From Saccharomyces paradoxus (Eukaryota > Ascomycota > Saccharomycetes > Saccharomycetales > Saccharomycetaceae): a stretch of DNA of 64,000 nt. Each line of letters opens with the position of its first letter. The stretch's first letter is position 1. The translations under genes and the position numbers were made by a program. The stretch is from positions 682,001 to 746,000 of the forward strand of contig NC_047499.1 of the NCBI RefSeq assembly GCF_002079055.1, given 5' to 3'. Below the pieces are notes generated by a model that did not search any database, was not told the DNA's origin, and saw only the letters and a program-made list of their open reading frames with translations. Shown one piece after another: positions 32,766 to 43,602 of the stretch.

Positions 32766-33414
32766 TCACTCATCACCCTCTGCACCAAATAGCATCATCA
32801 TATCGAGATCGTTCTGGTCGAGTGTCTCTTCTGCCGGAGCTTCATCAACCTCGCGCATCACCTTGCTCTCTTGTACTTGTTCCCCGTCGTGGTCGTTCTC
32901 CTCTTCCTCATCGTTTTCTTCGTCGTCCTCGTCGTCTTCTACTTCTTCTTCTTCCTCTTCTTCTTCCTCTTCCTCTTCTTCGTTGTTGTTTGCGTTTTCT
33001 GCGTCAGGGCGATGTTGATGCTGCTTTTGGGCAGAATCTTCGGTTTGTTGTAACTGCTTACGTTTTAATTCAGCCTCCTTCTCGAGCTTCTTAATGCTAT
33101 CGATAAATCTACTTTTTAGGAGAGGATTTGTGGCCTTGCTTAATTTATGCTTTGTATGGGCCAGGGTGGTCTCTAGTTCGTTCAATTCGTCAGCAAGTAG
33201 TTCTGTATGCTGTCTGTTTTCATCTTTTTCGTCCTCAGAATCACTTTCCCCGCCTGCAGCTTCATTGTCACCGTCGTCCTCGTCGTCGTCATCTTCCCCT
33301 CCTGTGTCTTGATCCACTTCATCGCCGACTTCCTCTTGTTGGTGTGCCCTGTCTCCCTCGGCACCACTACCTTCTTCTTCACTTTCAAAAGCAGCACCTA
33401 GATCAAGATCCTCC

Positions 33415-33446
<32 letters not shown>

Positions 33447-34556
33447 TTCTCCTTCTCCTTCTTGTTCTTGTTCTTGTTCTTGTTCTTGCTCTCCTACTGC
33501 TGGAGCAGCTGTATGTATTTCTTCTTTCTTTAAAGCAGGTCCAGACAAAGGCTCCCCGGGCTCCTCTTTGAAATTCTCCCAATTAGAAACGCGCTCTTGC
33601 TTTGTTTGCAGCTCACTTTTATCAACCAGACCATAGCTGACTTCTTCAGCCTGTTTATCTTGCTTCAAAAGTATATCAACCACTTTCTCTACATAGTCTA
33701 TCTCATTGGGGTCCATTTTCCGCCTAAATCGCCTATTTCGAACATTGTATAAAGGTGGTGATATTCCGTGTTTGTAGTCATATCCCTTCAAAGCTATCTC
33801 TTTCAGATGCTTAGCCTCCACATCGCTTAACGGCGCACCATTGTAGCCTTTCAAAAAAGTTTCTTTATTTTCCCAAATTTCGTCCTCTATGTCTTCAAAA
33901 TGCTTAACAACCAGGTCTTCTGTATCCGGTGCATCTAAAGTATATACTTCTTCTTCTTCCTGTATAGGTCTTATGCACAGCAGCATTTGCGATACGTCAA
34001 ATGTCTTCAGAAGGTTTTTTCTATCAACGCTCTTGTTCACCTCTATCACAGTAGGTAGGTCCACTAAAATGGCACCATACATTATATCGTTTATTGTTAC
34101 GATAGCGTGTCTTTCGTTCTTCCACTTGATGCTTATCCCAGAATAATCACCAGATTCTAACGAATTTTTTACAAACTCTAACTGTATGTCTGGAAGTATT
34201 CTTAGTATTACACCAGTCTCCATGAGCGGGTCATCCTCAATATCAGAGGCCTCCGAATCGTATGCTTCCCCAGGAATTCTAATGGGTTTGAGGCGCAACT
34301 TTGGCGCTTTGTGTATCTTCTTAACTACTTCTTCATTTTTTTTCAAGTTCAGTTTCAGCTTTAACGAATTCTTCTTCTCTTGGCCGTCAGTATTATCCTT
34401 CTTTTTTTTCAGGTTTATCTTCAATTTAGTCTTTGGTTTGACATCTTCATCAGTCACCTTTGTCTTTATGCGAATTCTCTTTAATTTGGGCTCGCTTCCT
34501 AATGGCTGCTCTTCCTCCCTTGGTCCTCTGGGTTTCTTAATCCTTATAACAGCCAT
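32766..34556 (-). CDS. TAF7: Taf7, TFIID subunit
   Basis: This 596-residue TBP-associated factor pairs with Taf1 in TFIID, regulating its activity at promoters. The N-terminus is very basic (Lys-rich to about residue 95). The conserved TAFII55 domain spans about 108-260 ([17 protein letters not shown] onward). The second half is extremely acidic, with two Glu/Asp runs and an EQ repeat. The ATG at 34556 gives the family start MAVIRIKK; the frame is open to a GTG 13 codons upstream, which I reject. It diverges from MTF1 over 246 bp. Confidence 0.95.
32895..32985 (-). repeat. Glu/Asp codon repeat in TAF7 (C-terminal)
   Basis: A run of GAA/GAG/GAC codons (TTC/CTC/GTC on the plus strand) encodes one of two acidic runs near the Taf7 C-terminus. 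It is an imperfect trinucleotide repeat. Confidence 0.8.
33411..33489 (-). repeat. Glu run and (Glu-Gln)n hexamer repeat in TAF7
   Basis: An imperfect GAA/GAG tract adjoins five hexanucleotide units coding Glu-Gln (TTGTTC on the plus strand), giving [10 protein letters not shown] followed by a long Glu run. Two repeat types lying side by side suggest recent slippage. Confidence 0.85.
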
Positions 34557-34802
34557 ATTTATATTGATTATTGCGATTGATTGGAATGATAACACTGTCT
34601 CCTGCTTACCTAGTTCTTCTTCTTCCTCTCACTTTAATTAGTTTTGTAGGCTGGTTGGTTTTGTTTTGAAATTTCACTTACTGTTCTCATCGGCCGAATA
34701 ACAGCGATCCTACTGTATAATGAATAATAAAGATGAGACTTTATCAAATGCGGCTACTGCGTAAACTATGACCATCCCTTGAACTTGACAGGCTGAGCAT
34801 AG

Positions 34803-35828
34803 ATGTCCATTCCAATTCCTGGTATTAAAGATATCTCCAAACTCAAATTCTTTTATGGTTTCAAATATTTATGGAATCCAACAGTATATAACAGAATCTT
34901 TGACAAACTGGATTTAACTAAAACCTATAAACATCCACAAGAGTTGAAAGTACTCGACCTGTATCCTGGCGTTGGTGTACAATCTGCTATTTTCTATAAT
35001 AAATATTGCCCCAAGCAATATTCTTTGATAGAAAAACGTTCGAGTCTCTACAAATTTTTAAATGCAAAATTTGAAGAGTCTCCTTTACAAATACTTAAAA
35101 AGGATCCCTATGACTGGTCAACCTACTCTAGTCTAATTGATGAGGAGCGAATATTTGTTCCTGAAGTCCAACCCTCGGATCATATCAATGATAAATTTTT
35201 AACTGTTGCTAATGTGACGGGGGAGGGGTCTGAAGGTCTTATAATGCAGTGGTTGTCATGTATTGGAAATAAGAACTGGTTGTATAGATTTGGTAAAGTC
35301 AAGATGTTGTTATGGATGCCGAGTACGACAGCTAAAAAACTTTTGGCTAGGCCAAGCACGCATGCTAGGTCCAAATGTTCAGTAGTAAGGGAGGCATTCA
35401 CAGATACTAAACTTATTGCAATATCAGATGCAAATGAATTGAAGGGATTCGATAGTCACTGCATAGAAGAATGGGATCCCGTCATATTTAGTGCTGCAGA
35501 TATATGGCCTACAAAGGGAAAGCCAATTGCGTTGGTAGAAATGGACCCGATTGATTTTGATTTTGACGTAGACAATTGGGATTATGTCACGAGGCACTTA
35601 ATGATTTTGAAAAGAACACCATTGAATACTGTCATGGACTCACTGGGACATGGTGGTCAACAATATTTCAATAGCAGGATCACTGACAAGGATCTAATAA
35701 AAAAGTGTCCCATTGATTTGACAAATGACGAGTTTATATACCTAACGAAATTGTTCATGGAATGGCCTTTCAAACCAGATATTTTGATGGATTTTGTTGA
35801 TATGTATCAAACAGAGCACTCCGGTTGA
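34803..35828 (+). CDS. MTF1: Mtf1, mitochondrial RNA polymerase specificity factor
   Basis: This 341-residue protein works with the core polymerase Rpo41 to recognise and melt mitochondrial promoters. It has the fold of rRNA adenine dimethyltransferases: the degenerate SAM-site motif VLDLYPGVGVQSA sits at about 50-62, and it is recruited as a transcription factor, not a methylase. The protein ends LMDFVDMYQTEHSG; the C-tail of Mtf1 is known to enter the template cleft. It shares its promoter with TAF7. Confidence 0.96.
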   Translation: MSIPIPGIKDISKLKFFYGFKYLWNPTVYNRIFDKLDLTKTYKHPQELKVLDLYPGVGVQSAIFYNKYCPKQYSLIEKRSSLYKFLNAKFEESPLQILKKDPYDWSTYSSLIDEERIFVPEVQPSDHINDKFLTVANVTGEGSEGLIMQWLSCIGNKNWLYRFGKVKMLLWMPSTTAKKLLARPSTHARSKCSVVREAFTDTKLIAISDANELKGFDSHCIEEWDPVIFSAADIWPTKGKPIALVEMDPIDFDFDVDNWDYVTRHLMILKRTPLNTVMDSLGHGGQQYFNSRITDKDLIKKCPIDLTNDEFIYLTKLFMEWPFKPDILMDFVDMYQTEHSG

Positions 35829-36110
35829 AGTGAAGGTTCTAAGAAATTTGCTTTCATTATGTAATAATTATGTGATTTTACCGTGTGAATATAAGAAATA
35901 CATAGAACTCAATTTTCATCAGCATGGAACTATCCTATAATTAAGGAGGGAGAACTACAAATTCAAGATGAAGAACTTTCTTGAATTTATAAAGGTGAAA
36001 TCGATCGACGGAAGTTGCTTCTTGAGAACTTTACACTCTATGTACTTTACAAATATACTTTACAAACTTAAACAGTTACATTATTTAAGGGCCTAAAAAA
36101 CCAACAGGAA

Positions 36111-39100
36111 TTACTCGTCTGTTTTTGGTACGTCATGGCTGGCGACATACTCAGTAGCTTTAGCTTTGACGTATTCAATGGTCTTTTCGTCACCTTGAGA
36201 TTCTTCAAATTGCAACCATTTATTAAAGAAGAATTTGGCTTGCTTCCTTGTTATCTTTTTGGTTATTATCCTCTCAAATAAATCTTCCACCTTTTTCTTA
36301 TCCTTTGCCTTTACCTCTTGGTCTACATAAACGTTCCATAAGTCAATTCTCTTTGGTGCATCAGCAACCAAACCTTCGAATAACGAGCGACCCCTTTCTG
36401 GATCACCCTTTGCAAATTCCAATTGAGCAAACTTACGGACAACTTCGATATGATTACGCTTTGCTAAGGCCTTCAAAGCATTGCCCAAAATCGTACGTGC
36501 CTCTTGCTCTTCATTGTGGCTTATCAAGAAATCACCCCAGGATACCCAGATAGAAACTTTTTCACTACCAAATTTTTTAGCTGTAGCTTTGAACAACTCT
36601 GCAGCTTTGTCAAACTTTTCACTTATTTCATAAATACCAAGTAGTTTTGTATGAATAATATAAGAGTCCATATACTGACAAGCTCTGCTAAACACATCTT
36701 CTAAAGTTTCTTCGGTACCAAAAGTATTTTCCAAATTCAGCATCGCAATCCAAATATTCAACTTCTCGGCTTCTTCTCTGAAGTTGATGGTCTTCAATGC
36801 ACGTTCTGCGAGTTCTCGTGCCTTCTCAATTTCACTCAGTTGCAATTGAAAAGCCATATAGTTCATCCACACTACCGAAGAGTTTGGATTACCGATGAGT
36901 AGACGTTCAAAGTCTGCAACAGATTCGGGTGCCCTAGTGTTGATATCAATGGTCTTATCCTGAACAACTTTTTCCTTTCTTCTCTTGTGTTTGTGCTTTC
37001 TGTTTTCAGTAAAATCTTCTTGATCTTCTTCAGACTCTTCTTCTTGTGCTTGATCCAAAATGGATGCAGTCCAATCAAATCCAGCACTCAAGGACAACCC
37101 ATCCGAGGATATTTCAGTCTTCTTATCGGTAACTACGGCATTTTGGTCCCCGATATCAGATTCGTTGTCGGAATCGTTAAAATCAGCATCAGCCATGACC
37201 TCATCCTCATCCTCATCCTCCTTTTCTGGTTGGCCTGTAGTAGTGGAAGGCAATTCGGCTTCTTTAGAGAAATGAGACGCCTTCAAGCTCAAGGAAATTT
37301 GCTTTTTTTCCAGATTTGTTTTTAAGACAATGGCTTTTACTCTGTCACCAACACCAAATAGGGCAGAAAGATCTTCAGGTTTTTTGTCTGCGATTTCAGT
37401 AATGTGAGCCAAACCCGTAACATTAACTGTGTTATCTAGTTTGACAAAAACACCAAAATCAGTGACGTTTTTTACAGTACCATCGAAAACATCACCAGCT
37501 TTGATATCCGAATAGGCCTTCAAAACCTTCAAATCGCCATTTATTTCGGACTCTCTAAGGGTCAGAGAAATACGGGAATCTTCATCGCAAGTGACAACCT
37601 TGCCCAGAACGTACTGCATTGGCTTGTAAAACTTTTTCCACTCCTTCAAATAAGAATCAGATAATTTACTAACAGGGACAAAGGCTTCAACTTTCCTACT
37701 CAAGTAAACAAAAATACCTTTGTCATTCACACTCTTAATAATACCATCTACAATATCGCCTTGTTTCAAATCTTCATGAGATTTAATCGAACGAGTTTTT
37801 GCAGCAGCAGAACGAAGGGATAGTTCTATTTTCTTATTTTCTGCATCAACTGCCAGAACAGTAGTTGGAATAACATTGTTGATTTTGTCTCCAAAACCTT
37901 CCTTCAATGATAAGGAGAAGTCATTTAGCGCGTCCGTAATGAAGGAAATACCTGTCACCTTGTTACCAAGATCTAATAAAACATATTTTTCAGCTATTTT
38001 CAAAACACGACCCGGGAATTCATCGCCAACTTTGATTGTGGTCATATTTATGTCAACATGGGCTTTTCCAATGGCGTTGACAAAGCCATGCTCGCGATCA
38101 ATAGAAGCAACCTTTACTTGAAGGGCTGAACCTAATGGGAAAACGGATTCAATAGTTTCTGATAAGTTGACATTGTCATCAGCTAGATCTAGTAGGGAAA
38201 TCCTAGCCTTCAAAACTGGAGAAATTGTCAACCATAAGTGGTTACCTGATGAATTGTTGACGAAACCAGTTAAGTCTTCCCCAATATTGATCTCCTCAAG
38301 AGTTTTGGTGTGCACTTCCTTGGATTTTAATTCTGATGGTTTTATGGATAATTCCAAAATGCTAGCCTTTGAGATTCTGTGTGTAATCGGCAAAAACTTA
38401 TGGCTCTTGACATCGTGGTTACCTATGATTTTAACTTCAATAATGTCGTCTTTCTTGTAATTACTCAAAGGTTGTTTCTTATCCTTAATTTCTTCATACG
38501 TGTCAAACACTTCAGCAATGTCAACTCTACCGTGCAAGTTTGAAGCTAAAATGACATTCAATTGGTTCTTCTTGACACTCTTGATTTTCGCTCTAACGAT
38601 ACTACCAATAGACAAGTCATCCCAGCTTTTGATCGATGGATCAATAGCATCTTCGATATTAGATTCAACTTTCTTTTTCTCTTCTTTGACCTTTGGAGCT
38701 TTCAAAGATAATAAGAATTTCTGGTTTTGATCGTCTATTCTCAATAAATAGACAGTAACAGACTGGTTAATATAAAAAGTCTTACTAATATCAATATCCC
38801 TACTATCAACAGCGTAACTTGGTAAAACCAACCCGATGAACTTACCGTTAAAGGCAACAAAAAGACCTTTATCAGAAATGGATTTAATGTAAGCGTGCAT
38901 TGGAATATCTTTTTTTTTATCCTTAACGTCATCATACGTTAATGGAAGAGTTTCTTTTTTAGCGTCTTTAATTAAAGAACTTTTAAGGGTCATATTGAAG
39001 ACGTGGGTTCTTGTATCTTTGTCGATTACTAAACCAGTCAGTTCGGTACCAATTCTGAGCTTTTTCAATTGAGCCCTATTTTGTTCAATTCTGGCATCAG

Positions 39101-41288
39101 AAATATGGCCAGCGTAGATGACACCACGTAAGCCAACATCTGGGATTTCAACGATAACAGAATCTTTGGTCTTTTCGATAACGTCGACAGTAATAATTGT
39201 TCTACCTGGAATAATATTTTCAATAGTATCTTTTTGTTGAGTAGCTTGCTCATTTGAAACTTTGCATGTGGCAATAATTCTCCTCCTGTCAGCATCAACG
39301 TCAAGAAGTTTTACTACTACCGTTTGACCAAGTCTTAGATGTTCCTCTGGCCTCTTCACGAAGACTTCTGAAATTTCAGAATTGGGCAAGAATCCCGATA
39401 AACCACCAAAAAAGGAAATGATACAACCGTTTGCCTTGAAAACTTGAACAGTTGCTAAAGTTTTTTCGTTTTTTTCTTTGATATTTTTTGCGTTTTCATA
39501 AGTGGAAACTAATGGTAATTCGTTGTCTTCTATGTTGACTAATGATTTTTTTAAAGTGACATGCACATTACCTCTTGAATTGACTGATATAACTCTACCT
39601 TTAACTTTAGAACCTATCTTGAATTTTCTTTCTGGATAAACTAGTCTAGTATCTGAGATATGTAGCGGTGGAACAGAAGCTTTAAATTGCCCATTAAATA
39701 TCTTTAATTCAATACCCGAGCTAGAGACGGAAGTAATTTCACAACTGGGTATCAATTCCCCAATTGGAATATCATTCGTCCTTAGATACTTTAATTTTAG
39801 GTACTTCGGATCAGTTGATAATTGATAAATATCATCAACAGGGCTGTAACCAAGGACCCTGGAACTTAAATTCTCTGAATTTTCAATTTCACCAACTCTG
39901 GAAGAATGTACTTTACCTAATCTGTCATCATCCAATGCCAAGTATAAATATTCCGAATCACGGCCTTTAATGCTACATGATTCAAATGTGTAGCCGATAG
40001 GGAACGCATCAAGACCCTCGGTAGATTTCAAAGCGTCTTCTAGTCTCAAGATGTGTGGAAGGTTTGACAAAATCAAGACCTTTTCACCACTTTTGTTTTC
40101 TAAACAAGCAATAATTCGACATCTAATACTAGAACCGATGGCAAATTTATGCTTTAAATCTTCCTCGGAAAATGTTCTTAAATGTGATACGTTAACAACA
40201 CCAGATACTAACCCAAAAACTTTACCGACAATACCATTCTTAGTGATAGATTCACATAATATGTCGACAATTTGTCCAGGAATAATGGCGTCAACTGAAG
40301 AAATTTGACTAATTTTGTTTTTTTTGTCTGAAAAGTCTGTATTTACAACAATCGACCTATCAGATTTTTTGGTGATATTGCCCAAGAAAACAGCACCTGG
40401 CAATAAGTTTTCAAAATTACCGAAATCCTTCTTAGCAATAAACCCTGTAAAGCCTGAGAGACCCACATCCAGGATAGCACCATGATCCTCGATGGATTTG
40501 ACCGCACATTGAATAGACGTGGACTTAACCAAATCTTCATCTGCGTATGTGTTGACGAATGAAGGTTCGATGGTTAATTCTATTCTCTTCTTTTTGGATT
40601 TCTTAGTTGATGATTCTAAAGAGGTATTCTTGATGACAGAGCATCTTAACCATTGGCCAACGTGAAAGTACCTTCTTAAATTAGGTAATTCATTAGATTT
40701 GTCCAATTTTTCATCTTCATCGTCGGATGATTCGTATTCTGCGTCATCGACTTTAGATTTTTTCTCATCAGCAGCATCAACATCACCGTCCATATCTTCA
40801 TCGAGATCTTCCAAGATCGAGGTGAATTCCTCCGAGATATGTGTTAGGTTCACATAACCAGAGATGCCATCGGTGAATGTTATACATAAATCTTGCTTAG
40901 TGATACCAGAAATTTGACCTAGTAAAGAAGAGCCATTCTTCAAGGTTTTGAAGTTGACATGTTCAACTAGTCCAACTTTTGCTTCATCAGAGTTGGCCGA
41001 CGATGTTTCAGAATCTTTAGAAGTAGCTTTCTTGGTTGTTTTCTTCTTTTTCAAGGGTCTACTTGTTGGTTCAGATGCTTTGACATTTTCATTACCAAAT
41101 AACACATCACTTGCAGCTTCGTTAGCAACTTGTTTTAGTTCTAAAGGAGTTAAAGCAGAAGCACCACCTCTTGGAAAAGAGACTTCCTCAGTGTTCCTTA
41201 CCAACGATGAGGTAGAGGGCTGCGTTGTGGAATCTTCCCTCGAAAGTGGAAACTCGTCATCTCTCTTTCTCTTGGTGGGAGCTACCAT
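36111..41288 (-). CDS. RRP5: Rrp5, S1-repeat ribosome-assembly factor
   Basis: This 1725-residue nucleolar protein is needed for both 18S and 5.8S rRNA processing, linking the small- and large-subunit pathways. The first three quarters carry a string of S1 RNA-binding domains (12 in the family), visible as repeated G-x-V-x-x-(I/V) strands followed by G-x-(V/I)-x(2)-S/H-(I/L). An acidic stretch lies near residues 160-195 and another near 1360-1400. The last 300 residues hold HAT/TPR-type helical repeats ([37 protein letters not shown]). In S. cerevisiae the two halves can work as separate polypeptides. PAC and RRPE boxes stand upstream. Confidence 0.97.
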   Translation of the reverse strand: MVAPTKRKRDDEFPLSREDSTTQPSTSSLVRNTEEVSFPRGGASALTPLELKQVANEAASDVLFGNENVKASEPTSRPLKKKKTTKKATSKDSETSSANSDEAKVGLVEHVNFKTLKNGSSLLGQISGITKQDLCITFTDGISGYVNLTHISEEFTSILEDLDEDMDGDVDAADEKKSKVDDAEYESSDDEDEKLDKSNELPNLRRYFHVGQWLRCSVIKNTSLESSTKKSKKKRIELTIEPSFVNTYADEDLVKSTSIQCAVKSIEDHGAILDVGLSGFTGFIAKKDFGNFENLLPGAVFLGNITKKSDRSIVVNTDFSDKKNKISQISSVDAIIPGQIVDILCESITKNGIVGKVFGLVSGVVNVSHLRTFSEEDLKHKFAIGSSIRCRIIACLENKSGEKVLILSNLPHILRLEDALKSTEGLDAFPIGYTFESCSIKGRDSEYLYLALDDDRLGKVHSSRVGEIENSENLSSRVLGYSPVDDIYQLSTDPKYLKLKYLRTNDIPIGELIPSCEITSVSSSGIELKIFNGQFKASVPPLHISDTRLVYPERKFKIGSKVKGRVISVNSRGNVHVTLKKSLVNIEDNELPLVSTYENAKNIKEKNEKTLATVQVFKANGCIISFFGGLSGFLPNSEISEVFVKRPEEHLRLGQTVVVKLLDVDADRRRIIATCKVSNEQATQQKDTIENIIPGRTIITVDVIEKTKDSVIVEIPDVGLRGVIYAGHISDARIEQNRAQLKKLRIGTELTGLVIDKDTRTHVFNMTLKSSLIKDAKKETLPLTYDDVKDKKKDIPMHAYIKSISDKGLFVAFNGKFIGLVLPSYAVDSRDIDISKTFYINQSVTVYLLRIDDQNQKFLLSLKAPKVKEEKKKVESNIEDAIDPSIKSWDDLSIGSIVRAKIKSVKKNQLNVILASNLHGRVDIAEVFDTYEEIKDKKQPLSNYKKDDIIEVKIIGNHDVKSHKFLPITHRISKASILELSIKPSELKSKEVHTKTLEEINIGEDLTGFVNNSSGNHLWLTISPVLKARISLLDLADDNVNLSETIESVFPLGSALQVKVASIDREHGFVNAIGKAHVDINMTTIKVGDEFPGRVLKIAEKYVLLDLGNKVTGISFITDALNDFSLSLKEGFGDKINNVIPTTVLAVDAENKKIELSLRSAAAKTRSIKSHEDLKQGDIVDGIIKSVNDKGIFVYLSRKVEAFVPVSKLSDSYLKEWKKFYKPMQYVLGKVVTCDEDSRISLTLRESEINGDLKVLKAYSDIKAGDVFDGTVKNVTDFGVFVKLDNTVNVTGLAHITEIADKKPEDLSALFGVGDRVKAIVLKTNLEKKQISLSLKASHFSKEAELPSTTTGQPEKEDEDEDEVMADADFNDSDNESDIGDQNAVVTDKKTEISSDGLSLSAGFDWTASILDQAQEEESEEDQEDFTENRKHKHKRRKEKVVQDKTIDINTRAPESVADFERLLIGNPNSSVVWMNYMAFQLQLSEIEKARELAERALKTINFREEAEKLNIWIAMLNLENTFGTEETLEDVFSRACQYMDSYIIHTKLLGIYEISEKFDKAAELFKATAKKFGSEKVSIWVSWGDFLISHNEEQEARTILGNALKALAKRNHIEVVRKFAQLEFAKGDPERGRSLFEGLVADAPKRIDLWNVYVDQEVKAKDKKKVEDLFERIITKKITRKQAKFFFNKWLQFEESQGDEKTIEYVKAKATEYVASHDVPKTDE

Positions 41289-41431
41289 ATTTGCAACAGT
41301 ATAGGTGGGTTTTTTATATTAAACGGTCCTTGGTTCAGACTGCAGTATTTAATACTAATAGCTTTAAATGAAAATAGACCAACGAACTTTACTGAGCTTT
41401 CTTATGTCACTGTTAATGTATGGAAGGGTTT

Positions 41432-41466
41432 AGCTCATCTCATCTTAAAATTTTTCAAAATTTTTC
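41432..41466 (-). promoter_or_regulatory. PAC box and two RRPE boxes upstream of RRP5
   Basis: On the RRP5 sense strand, GATGAGCT (41432-41439) matches the PAC core. Two overlapping GAAAAATTTT boxes (41447-41466), the first preceded by T, match RRPE. They lie 144-178 bp before the ATG, as in typical ribosome-biogenesis promoters. Confidence 0.75.
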
Positions 41467-41654
41467 GGAATCAGAAACGACTTAGATCATTTTGCACGCA
41501 TTCATTGAATGACGTGCACTGGGAGACAATAACCACTTCACTAGTGTTACATGTACCGTGGAAAAAACCAAGTTCACACCATCTAATATTTTGTAAAGGA
41601 ATGAGCTGGGCAACAACCAACCATCTGAGAAGAGTAAACTCTTTCTTTTATTTG

Positions 41655-41688
41655 TACTTATCAATTATGTATACTTATCAATTATGTA
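41655..41688. repeat. Perfect tandem duplication, 2 x 17 bp
   Basis: The unit TACTTATCAATTATGTA occurs twice without a gap or mismatch. It looks like a recent local duplication in noncoding DNA. Confidence 0.9.
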
Positions 41689-41840
41689 GCCGAAAAAATC
41701 ATAGGCAAATAGTAGCACTATATACTTTTATTATCATCGCCGGTTAAAGAGACTGGCTATTTCGTAGAGTTTTCACGAGCATCTATAGTGTTTTGATTGT
41801 ATGCTCTTAGTAAAACGGGAATCCATTTTATGTTGAGGTA

Positions 41841-41851
41841 TTTTATGTTTT
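41841..41851 (+). other. Perfect 11-bp ARS consensus match (candidate replication origin)
   Basis: TTTTATGTTTT fits WTTTAYRTTTW at every position and is set in the widest intergenic gap, with A/T-rich sequence on both sides. The extended 17-bp form is only partly matched. Confidence 0.45.
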
Positions 41852-42258
41852 TTTGTTGTGATCCATATTTGATATTGGTTTAGTACAATGAAAAAAAAAT
41901 TATTTTGGGAAACCCCAATCATCTCCAATTGGTGATTCATTAAATCTAAACTTCTTAAAAAATAGCAATCAAATATGTGTCGAGTTTATATAAAGCTACA
42001 AGAGTACGAAATGTCTCAGCAATAGTTAATCCATGTATCTTTTCGGATTTAGATGTGGAACACGCCTAAAAAGAAGTGAGGCAAGCCGATAAGTTGGCTA
42101 CACCATTATCAATCTTTTCCAATTGCTCTAACTCACGTTACTCATATCTTGATAATTTCATTTTTTCCAATTACCTTTGTAACATATAGTTATAGGAATC
42201 CGTGGTTATTTTGTCGTTTTGATCGGCATGCTATAAAAATTGAGACAGAGTAAAAAGT

Positions 42259-42288
42259 ACACCCGCACACCATATTGTGTATGGGCGT
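42259..42288. promoter_or_regulatory. Tandem Rap1 sites upstream of RPS10B
   Basis: ACACCCGCACAC at 42259-42270 (plus) and ACGCCCATACAC at 42277-42288 (minus) match the Rap1 consensus, facing each other 6 bp apart. They lie about 180-210 bp before the RPS10B ATG, followed by T-rich DNA, the classic ribosomal-protein promoter layout. Confidence 0.85.
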
Positions 42289-42469
42289 GTCATGCCCTTT
42301 TTTCACGTTTTTAAGTTGCGTCTCAATATAGTCTCCGAGGAAGTGGTCTAAATTTTTCAGAATAATATAGACATTAAAGGTATACGTCTTTGGATATATG
42401 TTAATTCAGGTAGGGTAGAACTAACATAGCTGAAACCAAGAAAACACAGATCATAACTAACCGTTCAAG

Positions 42470-43207
42470 ATGTTGATGCCAAAGCAAGAAAGAAACAAAA
42501 TTCACCAATACTTGTTTCAAGGTATGTTTACTTTTTGAGTGAAATAGGCAGTGGTATGCTCCGAAATGAATAACGAAGTTGATAAATAAAAAAGTAACCA
42601 GATTTGAACTCAAAGAATATTAAGAATGGCAGACGAATCTTTTAAAGAGGATCTCTTTTATACTTTGAGGCAAGTACGGCGGTGCATGAATCTAAAAGAA
42701 AAAAGCAACTTGAGCAGAACTCCACTATACACTTGACAACCTCTAAAGGGTTTGAACTTCTGGGCCTGTAAAATTGAGAGTGTCAAATTATGTTGAAAGC
42801 AATTAGATGCTTTACTTCGCAATATTCGGATATTTCCATAATATCGTAAAGGAACCACAAGCACATATAAAACCATGGTATCATAAGAAATATTATTACT
42901 AACAAGGAAGATCATTGAATTACGATCGTATTTTAAAATAGAAGGTGTTGTTGTCGCTAAGAAGGATTTCAACCAAGCTAAGCACGAAGAAATTGATACC
43001 AAGAACTTGTATGTCATCAAGGCTTTGCAATCCTTGACTTCTAAGGGTTATGTTAAGACTCAGTTCTCATGGCAATACTATTACTACACCTTGACTGAAG
43101 AAGGTGTTGAATACTTGAGAGAATACTTGAACTTGCCTGAACACATTGTCCCAGGTACCTACATCCAAGAAAGAAACCCATCCCAAAGACCTCAAAGAAG
43201 ATACTAA
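42470..43207 (+). CDS. RPS10B: Ribosomal protein eS10 (Rps10B), spliced
   Basis: Exon 1 is 42470-42521 (52 nt) and exon 2 is 42942-43207 (266 nt), together 105 codons plus stop. The product starts [17 protein letters not shown] and joins to [19 protein letters not shown], the eS10 winged-helix protein of the 40S subunit. Gln6 and the C-terminal [12 protein letters not shown] fit the RPS10B copy as I remember it, and the neighbours RRP5 and PEP5 confirm which paralogue this is. Codon use is strongly biased to preferred codons. The downstream 395 bp separate it from PEP5 on the same strand. Confidence 0.97.
42522..42941 (+). other. RPS10B spliceosomal intron
   Basis: This 420-nt intron begins GTATGT, has the branch point TACTAAC at 42897-42903 and ends in AAATAG. 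The size is usual for yeast ribosomal-protein introns. It splits codon 18 after its first base. Confidence 0.96.
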
Positions 43208-43602
43208 ATGCGTTGTTACGTTTAAGTAAACTATTTTCTATTAAATATTAGACTATTCTTTATTTTGTTCTCTCTCGTAATATATGTGGTTTTATGCATC
43301 AAATAAGTTTTCATCATTTTCTTTCCTCTCACAGTGTATAATTGTAAGATAATTACAATGTAACCAACTTTTCAGGACTTGCTGGGATGCAGACATATTT
43401 GTGCATGCTGTTCAACATTGTTGTATACTTTAGATTATTATGCATTTGTTTCTGTATGTGGTGTACGGATTGAGTACTACTATATTAATTGTCAACGATT
43501 CCATATGTTAACGAAGGTTCTTGCCAAGAACACATCTTACATAAAACTTACAGTCAGACATTCCCAAAATCATACCGTTTCATCTATTGAGCACACATAA
43601 TT
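43208..43602. other. RPS10B-PEP5 intergenic region
   Basis: These 395 bp hold the RPS10B 3'UTR and the PEP5 promoter. A short frame starting at a TTG (43379) covers much of it but is not credible. No strong motif is seen. Confidence 0.5.

Larger units (their letters stand above)
41289..42469. promoter_or_regulatory. Divergent RRP5/RPS10B intergenic region (largest in the window)
   Basis: These 1181 bp hold no convincing gene. In order they contain PAC and RRPE boxes near RRP5 (41432-41466), a 17-bp perfect tandem duplication (41655-41688), a perfect ARS consensus (41841-41851), long A/T-rich tracts, and two Rap1 sites (42259-42288) near RPS10B. Both flanking genes make ribosomes. Confidence 0.7.

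Noticed and set aside
33128-33571. 147-codon frame opposite TAF7
   Set aside because: Leu-rich product is the reverse reading of the TAF7 acidic repeats.
34557-34595. 13-codon N-terminal extension of TAF7
   Set aside because: Would start at GTG; the family start MAVIRIK is at 34556.
41505-41747. 80-codon frame in the RRP5-RPS10B gap
   Set aside because: TTG start, no recognisable domain, overlaps the tandem duplication.
43379-43600. 73-codon frame in the RPS10B-PEP5 gap
   Set aside because: Starts with TTG, has no domain and lies in the PEP5 promoter.
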